From the NCBI RefSeq assembly GCF_049306965.1, contig NC_133182.1:38900501-38964500 (forward strand): a DNA stretch of 64,000 nt. The letters run 5' to 3'. The stretch is from Danio rerio. Lineage: Eukaryota; Chordata; Actinopteri; Cypriniformes; Danionidae. The first letter of the stretch is position 1. Every line of letters begins with the position of its first letter. The notes under the pieces were generated by a model, which saw only the letters and a program-made list of their open reading frames with translations, was not told the DNA's origin and made no database searches. Positions 58,588 through 64,000 of the stretch are shown here, one piece after another. The translations under genes and the position numbers were made by a program.

Positions 58588-59480
58588 TGTAAAAAGTGAA
58601 CTAGTATCTAATGAAAAAGAACTGTTATCTATTAATTGGGTACTAGTATCTAATAATTAGATACTATAGCTCCTAATGATTAACTACTATTACATAAACT
58701 AGTCCCAGCTGGAATATATATCGTCAAAACTGAATAGTAGATTTCTCAATGACAGATCCTATAGAAATTAATGGAATTGTTTTCATTTATTACTAGTAAC
58801 AACAGAATAGTTAGTCACTATTAAAATAAGCACTAGTATCTAATAAATAGGAAATAGGAGATCCCTTTACAGAAAGAAGGTCGCTGGTTCGAGTCTCGGC
58901 TGGGTCAGTTGGTGTTTCTGTGTGGATTTTGCATGTTCTCCCTGCCTTCACGTGGGTTCCTTCGAGTGCTACAGTTTTCATCACAAGGCCAAAGACATGT
59001 GGTATAGGCGAATTGGGTAGGCTAAATTGTCCGTAGTGTATTAGTGTGAATGAGTCTGTATGGATGTTTCCCAGAGATGGGTTTCAGCTGGAAGGGCATT
59101 CACTTTGTAAAATATATGCTGAATAAGTTGACGGTTCATTTCGCTGTGGCGACCCCAGATTATTAAAGGGACTAAGCCAAAAAGAAAATGAATGAATGAA
59201 ATACTTAATCAGTTCTAGTACCTAATTAATGAGTAGTAGTACCTAATACATAAGTACTAGTATCTATTTAATAGGTACTAATATCTAATGGATGAATACT
59301 GGTATCTAATAAAAGAACTAGTGTCTGATGAGCACTAGTATATTTTTATAAAGTTGAAGATTGAACCCCTACTGCACTAGTATCTAAAAATATAGACACT
59401 TGTATGAAACAAATAAGCACTCTTGTCTAATGAATAATTACTAGTACTTAATAAAAAAGATAGTAATATTTAAAAAAATA
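58588..59480. repeat. Degenerate 'actagtatctaataa' satellite split by a DANA SINE
   Basis: Loose tandem repeats of a unit of about 20-35 bp around 'tactagtatctaatgaat' fill 58588-58860 and resume at 59200-59480. The DANA at 58870-59199 divides them. Confidence 0.7.
58870..59199 (+). mobile_element. DANA SINE lacking its extreme 5' end
   Basis: Starts at 'cagaaagaaggtcgctgg', continues 'ggttcgagtctcggctgggt', 'aattgggtaggctaaattgt', 'gttcatttcgctgtggcga', 'aagggactaagccaaaaaga', (gaat)n. Confidence 0.93.
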
Positions 59481-59484
59481 AGTA

Positions 59485-60095
59485 CTACTAACATGAAAAC
59501 AGATACGATATGTTAAATGTCAAAACGGCTTGCCATATCATAAACACATTTAATAGCCACTCTATGAGAACACTTCTAATACAGGTGGAAAGCGTTTTAT
59601 AATTTAAAATGTCCTCTTTCTTCATCTGAAATCATCTAATAACGTTAAAACTTTGCTTTGTTTGTACCTGGTGACCTTGTCCTTGTTGCTCCTCGTCTAT
59701 GTGAATAGAGATGTGTCTCTAGCGCCACCTTGTGCTTCAACAATTTGCCTTTAGGCTTTTTGTAGTCTCTGAAATATTGTCTGAAGGTTAAATCAAAATT
59801 TTTGAGCTAACTTTAGAAATATATCTTAGAAAATATAGAAACCAGTGGGAAAAAACGATACACACATATCACCACACAGGAAACCAGATTAAAATCTCAC
59901 GACACTAAATACATGCAATTCTATAATAGGTTTAATCTATAAGTTGTACCTTAAAGAAAGTCAGCTATCCATTAAAAGAATATTCTAATGCTCTTGCGTC
60001 GATTTTTCAGATTCAGTAATTAAATTAAAAAGAAGGGCCAAACGTGTACGACAATTTGCCAACAAGTCAAATGCGTGTGTAATATAGTCATAAAT
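59485..60095. other. Intergenic upstream of znf408, no feature recognised
   Basis: AT-rich. No exon or element was identified. Confidence 0.4.
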
Positions 60096-60096
60096 A

Positions 60097-60098
<2 letters not shown>

Positions 60099-60167
<69 letters not shown>
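60099..60167. repeat. (ATT)n microsatellite
   Basis: About 23 nearly perfect ATT triplets, roughly 110 bp left of the probable znf408 promoter. Confidence 0.96.
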
Positions 60168-60169
<2 letters not shown>

Positions 60170-60229
60170 ATAAGTTCAAAACGACAACAAGAACATACTT
60201 CCAGCTGTTTTGGATAGAGTGCGGCTGTA

Positions 60230-60480
60230 TATGACCGTTTCTAGAGGGAAGCGTTTCTCTGTAACAGTCCTCTACCTGACTTCCGGTTGATTCGCCCATG
60301 GCTGGAAAACGATAATTTTCCCGGAGTTTTGGATGAATAAACAAGACCCTCGAGTGGCCAACGTGCAGAGGAAATATAGCCCTGAGTTAGTTGAAGTTCT
60401 TTTCTCATGCTCATATTAGAAAATACCATTACTTATCTACCAGCGAGATGTATGCTCTGTGTTCTTAGCACAGTCTGTAT
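60230..60480 (+). promoter_or_regulatory. znf408: Probable znf408 promoter / first exon region
   Basis: A GC-richer island in AT-rich surroundings with ACTTCCGG (60279-60286), a canonical ETS/GABP site common in TATA-less housekeeping promoters, and 'ttttcccggagttttgg'. A first exon must lie between here and 61667, since the next exon has no in-frame ATG, but I could not fix its donor. Confidence 0.45.
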
Positions 60481-60870
60481 CTCTAGGTATACAGCAATAG
60501 AATATTTGCTAGAGATCTTTAGGACGTTGTGAATTACGCAATGCTTTAATTCATTAATGAAACATGTGAAATGCACGCTAATGTTATCATTTATAGTCAT
60601 TATTGAATACTTTTATTATTTGTAATAAGCTAGCTCATTTTTCTCTCATAGTTGTGTAGTTTACGAACTGCATGTAGTATTAAATAAAGCTGTTCACAGG
60701 ATAATAACACAAAAGTAAAACAAAATCATACAGCAGCTTACACAAATGAAGTGTGTGCATTTAAAAGGTTATATAAATGCATTAGTTTGTATTGGGAACA
60801 TTCATCTGACTGAATGCAATTCATTATAAAAACAATAACCGCAATATAATATTAGTTCAATTTAATTCAG

Positions 60871-61455
60871 TTTGTTTGTTGTCATGTGCACAGTAAGGAA
60901 ACACGTTTCCCTGTACAATGAAATTCTTACTTTGCCGTCCACAGTGAAGTCATACACACAACATACACGACATACAGTATATACACAGAAGTGACAGAAG
61001 TATAACTATGAAATGTATATATACAAATATCTAAGTGTAAATAATATATACCACTGATTCTGAAGTAGTAAACAGATGTAAACAATGTATAGTATTTCTT
61101 AAAATTGTGTTTATTATGCAAAAAAATGCCTGGTGCAATTGGCTTATGTGCAAACAACAGTATGATGGCCGGAGCAGATTGAGTGCAATTGTATGCATAA
61201 ATAGTGCAAACTGGGATGGAGAATATAGTGTGCTACTGAGCAGAAAATGAAACTGTTTATGTCCACTGGTTATCCGTTTAAAAGTCTGATAGCTGATGGG
61301 AAAAAAGAGTTCTTGAGTTTGGCAGTCCTGCATCTCGCACTCCTATACCTCCTCCCTGAGGCTAGGAGTGTGAATATTCTGTGTTGTGGGTGCGTGGGGT
61401 CTTTCAGGATAGAGGCAACTCTTTTGTGGACCACTGAATGATCATAATACATGTA
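60871..61455 (-). mobile_element. Non-LTR retrotransposon 3' end
   Basis: The minus strand reads DPTHPQHRIFTLLASGRRYR then CRTAKLKNSFFPSAIRLLNG, the stereotyped C-terminus of a fish LINE ORF2, followed by a 3' region ending 'gtgcacatgacaacaaac' on the minus strand. Clade not assigned. Lies just upstream of the first recognised znf408 exon. Confidence 0.7.
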
Positions 61456-61667
61456 ACGGCCTCCTTTGATCCTCTGACATTCTGGAAAAAAGAAATAGAG
61501 GGAAATAAACTTCTGAAAAGATGACTGTTATACAACCAAATAATATTAATTGATCAAAAATAAGAAGTGTTTGTTGTTAAGTGTGGTTCACTTGTCGTTT
61601 TACCATGAAATAAGCTCATGACAATTAAAGTATTCCACTTTGTCACACTGTGGTGTGTTTTATTTAG

Positions 61668-64000
61668 TGTCTACAGTCACTGGGAGAAATGAAGGCTCTG
61701 GGAACAAGAGAGACTCCATCCACAGTGCCCTGAGGTCAGTACCACTAGGGCTCACCGTGGGTCCATCTCTGGCTGAAGATGAACAGCTGGGTCTGTGGTG
61801 TGTTGGGCGAGTGCTAAAGAAGGACACTCTGCTTGGTCTGGAGGAGCCTGGAGAAACAATCAGCAAAGAAAAAGAGGAGGTATGATCAATACAAGTGTGT
61901 TTCAGATTATATCCTGCACCATATTTGCATGCATCAAGACAATAGCAATTAATATAACAGTTCCTTCTCACCTGCAGGTATATTGTATTATAAACAGTAC
62001 TATGTTCAAGTGGCACCATAAGAGCAGTTTTAACTACACTGTAAAACTCAACAGTCAACTTTATCAAATGAAATGAGTGTAGTCATGTCAACATGTACTG
62101 ACAGTTAATTCTACTCATTTGAAAAGAGTTTTGAACTCAGTGTTGAAGGTAATCAGTTAATTAAATACCTCATTACTTCAACTTAAATGGAGTAACTCCA
62201 CAGTACTCATATAGATTAGTTCTTTAACTCAAATGGTTTGTAGTTATCGGGTTCCTCAAACGGTTTGAGTTGCCTTAACTTGTTGAGTTTTACAGTACTG
62301 AGTTGGTTTGAGTTTTCTTCATTTATTGGGTTTTATTGTGCTCAAATTGCTTTATTTACTCAAATGAATTAAGTTCACAGTACTCTTTAGCATTAGTTTT
62401 TGAACTAAAATGGTTTGTTGCAATCGGTTTCCTCAAATGGTTTGAGTTACCTTAATTTTTTGGGTTGTACAGTGTCAGTAATTGCTATTTTTAACCGTGA
62501 TGATGGGTAAATTGTCCTCAAGTAATAAGTAAAACATGTGTTGTTATTTTTCAGGGGTTGCAAAACGCAAGCCAGAGTGTGTACAAAAGAGAAATCTCTG
62601 ATGAAGTGTGCTGGATGCAGTAAGTTGATCTAAAATTCATTAATTAGTATATTTATTACATTACTGGATATCATCATGACATTGTAGAACTGCTTTCACA
62701 GGTTTGCCTGCAGTGCTCAGAGTGCAGAAGAGAGCAATGTCAGTGTACTTAAAGTGGATGGAAGACTAGGCCTTAAGGTCTGTAGGGATATTCAGCCAGG
62801 AACAGAACTGCTCCTTTGGGAAAGTCATCCAGAAGCTGTGACTGAAGAAGAAACGCCTCAAGTAGAAACATGTGAAAACAGAGAACAAGATGAAGCTCTG
62901 GAGGCCAACACTTCAGATCACTTCTCAGGCTCTCCATGTGAGTTTATACACAATATTCATTATATCTGTTTAAAGGGCCAGATATAGTGCCTGCAGTGTT
63001 TAGCATACTGCTAGCACACTTGTTATTGCTGGACTTCATCTTGAGAGCAGCGTTTAGATAAATATGTAAATGTATGCTATTCCTCTCCAATAACATAATT
63101 AAGACACAGCTAATATTACAGCAATAAGAAAATGGCTATTGAGAAAGCATCTGATCATAGTGGTGTGGATTTTTGCAGAATTTATAACACCAATAATAGT
63201 TTGAAAGTGTTTACCAAGCTATTTTACCAAATTTCAGAAACAAACACCAATCAAACTTGTGCTGTCCTGATTTTAATGCCGAAACCGTGTCAGTTTGTTC
63301 TTTCAGTAAAATGTTGAAGTGTGTTGGTGCCTTAAATGGTCCATTATAGTTAGTTAGTTATTTAGTTTATTTATATAGCACATTTTTACAACACAACATT
63401 GCCCAAAGTGCTGAACACAATCAATACTAAAAATAAAGTCTACATCACATACATACTTATATAAGGCATGGGTCTCAAACTGGATTCCTGGAGGGCCGCA
63501 GCTCTGCACAGTTTTGCTTCAAACCTAATCAAACACATCTGATCCAACTAATCAAGGTGTTCAAAGCAACTAGAGACTATTAAGCTGGTCTACATAGGTT
63601 GGAGCTAAACTATGCAGGCCCTCCAGGAATTGAGTTTGACACCACTGATATAAAGTAGTTCATTTGAAAATGTGATTTTTTTTTTCTTCTTCTATCAGAT
63701 CTTCTTCAAAGAGTCACACAACAGGATACAAAATCTCCAGTTACAGTAAAAGGTCTTGTGCAGGACAATACAATCTGTAATTCCAATGTCCTTGAGCAGA
63801 ATGGGATGGAAGAAAGTGAAGCAGAACATAGTGATGAACTTCCTGCAACAGAAGAGATTGAGAGCATCAATGTGAGTGCATCACAGGCCCAGACTTCATC
63901 ACAATGTCTCACACCAGAAAGAAGCCTGAGAACCAGCTCTCGCCTCGCCTCTAAACCCCGAAAAGTGCACTCATCAGCCAAACGCATCTACAAACGACAC
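61668..64000 (+). CDS. znf408: Zinc finger protein 408, N-terminal part (runs off the window)
   Basis: Four exons seen: 61668-61879, 62555-62619, 62702-62937, 63699 to the window edge. All are GT-AG and phases agree, about 270 aa. LRSVPLGLTVGPSLAEDEQL followed by GLWCVGRVLKKDTLLG and SKEKEE parallels the human ZNF408 N-terminus ([20 protein letters not shown]). GRLGLKVCRDIQPGTELLLW is the end of its SET/PR-like segment. The following stretch is acidic and Ser/Thr-rich, ending RLASKPRKVHSSAKRIYKRH, before the zinc fingers expected outside the window. In the family this is a nuclear DNA-binding protein linked in humans to retinal vascular disease. The start codon must lie in an earlier exon: the first exon here has no in-frame ATG, and a second acceptor (AG at 61675-61676) lies 9 bases inside it. 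Confidence 0.88.
62036..62478. mobile_element. MITE with internal duplication in znf408 intron
   Basis: Ends 'acactgtaaaactcaac' and 'ttgggttgtacagtgt' are approximate inverted repeats. Inside, a block with 'actcaaatggtttgt' and 'cggtttcctcaaatggtttg' occurs twice (about 62215-62300 and 62395-62475). Lies between the first two recognised exons. Confidence 0.6.
63358..63424 (-). mobile_element. L2-type LINE 3' tail
   Basis: 'tttatttatatagcacattt', 'gcccaaagtgctgaaca': the same tail as the LINE at 16779-17475, here alone. Confidence 0.65.
63467..63647. mobile_element. hAT-like MITE
   Basis: Ends 'ggtctcaaactggattcctg' and 'caggaattgagtttgacacc' are inverted with few mismatches. Body 'caaacctaatcaaacacatc' and 'tgatccaactaatcaagg' is typical of the zebrafish family. 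In the znf408 intron before the last visible exon. Confidence 0.75.

Noticed and set aside
25944-59199. Many regularly shared blocks as a possible CRISPR-like array
   Set aside because: They are scattered SINE copies on both strands with target duplications, not spacer-repeat arrays.
15524-59199. tRNA genes at the SINE heads
   Set aside because: The B-box-like stretches are in tRNA-derived SINEs. No complete cloverleaf was seen.
59985-60344. Open frame with a poly-Asn tract
   Set aside because: Made by the (ATT)n microsatellite. No homology or splice context.
61270-61452. 60-aa minus-strand frame as a host gene
   Set aside because: The sequence is the C-terminus of a LINE ORF2.

Overview
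The window is vertebrate nuclear DNA, almost certainly zebrafish (Danio rerio) or a very close cyprinid. The evidence is split genes with GT-AG introns, at least a dozen copies of the tRNA-derived DANA/HE1 SINE in all states of decay, Tc1/mariner and hAT relics, many short inverted-repeat elements, and long AT, CA, GT and TTA microsatellites. No bacterial, plasmid or phage signal was seen.

Six protein-coding genes can be supported. From left to right they are: the last coding exon of psmc3 (+, 26S proteasome ATPase Rpt5); an apelin-receptor-like GPCR, probably aplnr2 (-), tail-to-tail with psmc3; cd59 (-, three coding exons plus an upstream non-coding exon); fbxo3 (-, eleven coding exons, complete, 451 aa); syt13 (+, six coding exons, complete, 420 aa), head-to-head with fbxo3 across 3.2 kb; and the 5' part of znf408 (+), which runs off the right edge. 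From memory, human PSMC3, CD59, FBXO3, SYT13 and ZNF408 all lie in 11p13-p11.2. The window is therefore a conserved-synteny block, and the CD59-FBXO3 neighbourship supports the cd59 call. The genes do not form a functional pathway. They cover protein turnover (psmc3, fbxo3), signalling (receptor), complement protection (cd59), vesicle traffic (syt13) and transcription (znf408).

The DNA between and inside genes is dominated by transposon debris. The 5-11 kb, 12.4-20 kb and 49.5-60 kb stretches are gene-free as far as I can see. The syt13 introns hold two relics of one Tc1 family, a Tx1/L1-type LINE fragment, a complete-ended Sleeping Beauty-type Tc1 copy and several DANA copies. fbxo3 intron 1 contains a ~580 bp palindrome.

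I did not find a convincing new biological system. The items most worth a second look are the unusually long first intracellular loop of the apelin-receptor-like protein, a splice-flanked open exon-like ORF upstream of it, a triple NAG acceptor in fbxo3, and several large foldback repeats. All coordinates and splice sites were read by eye. Family names rest on recalled human homologues, not on a database search.
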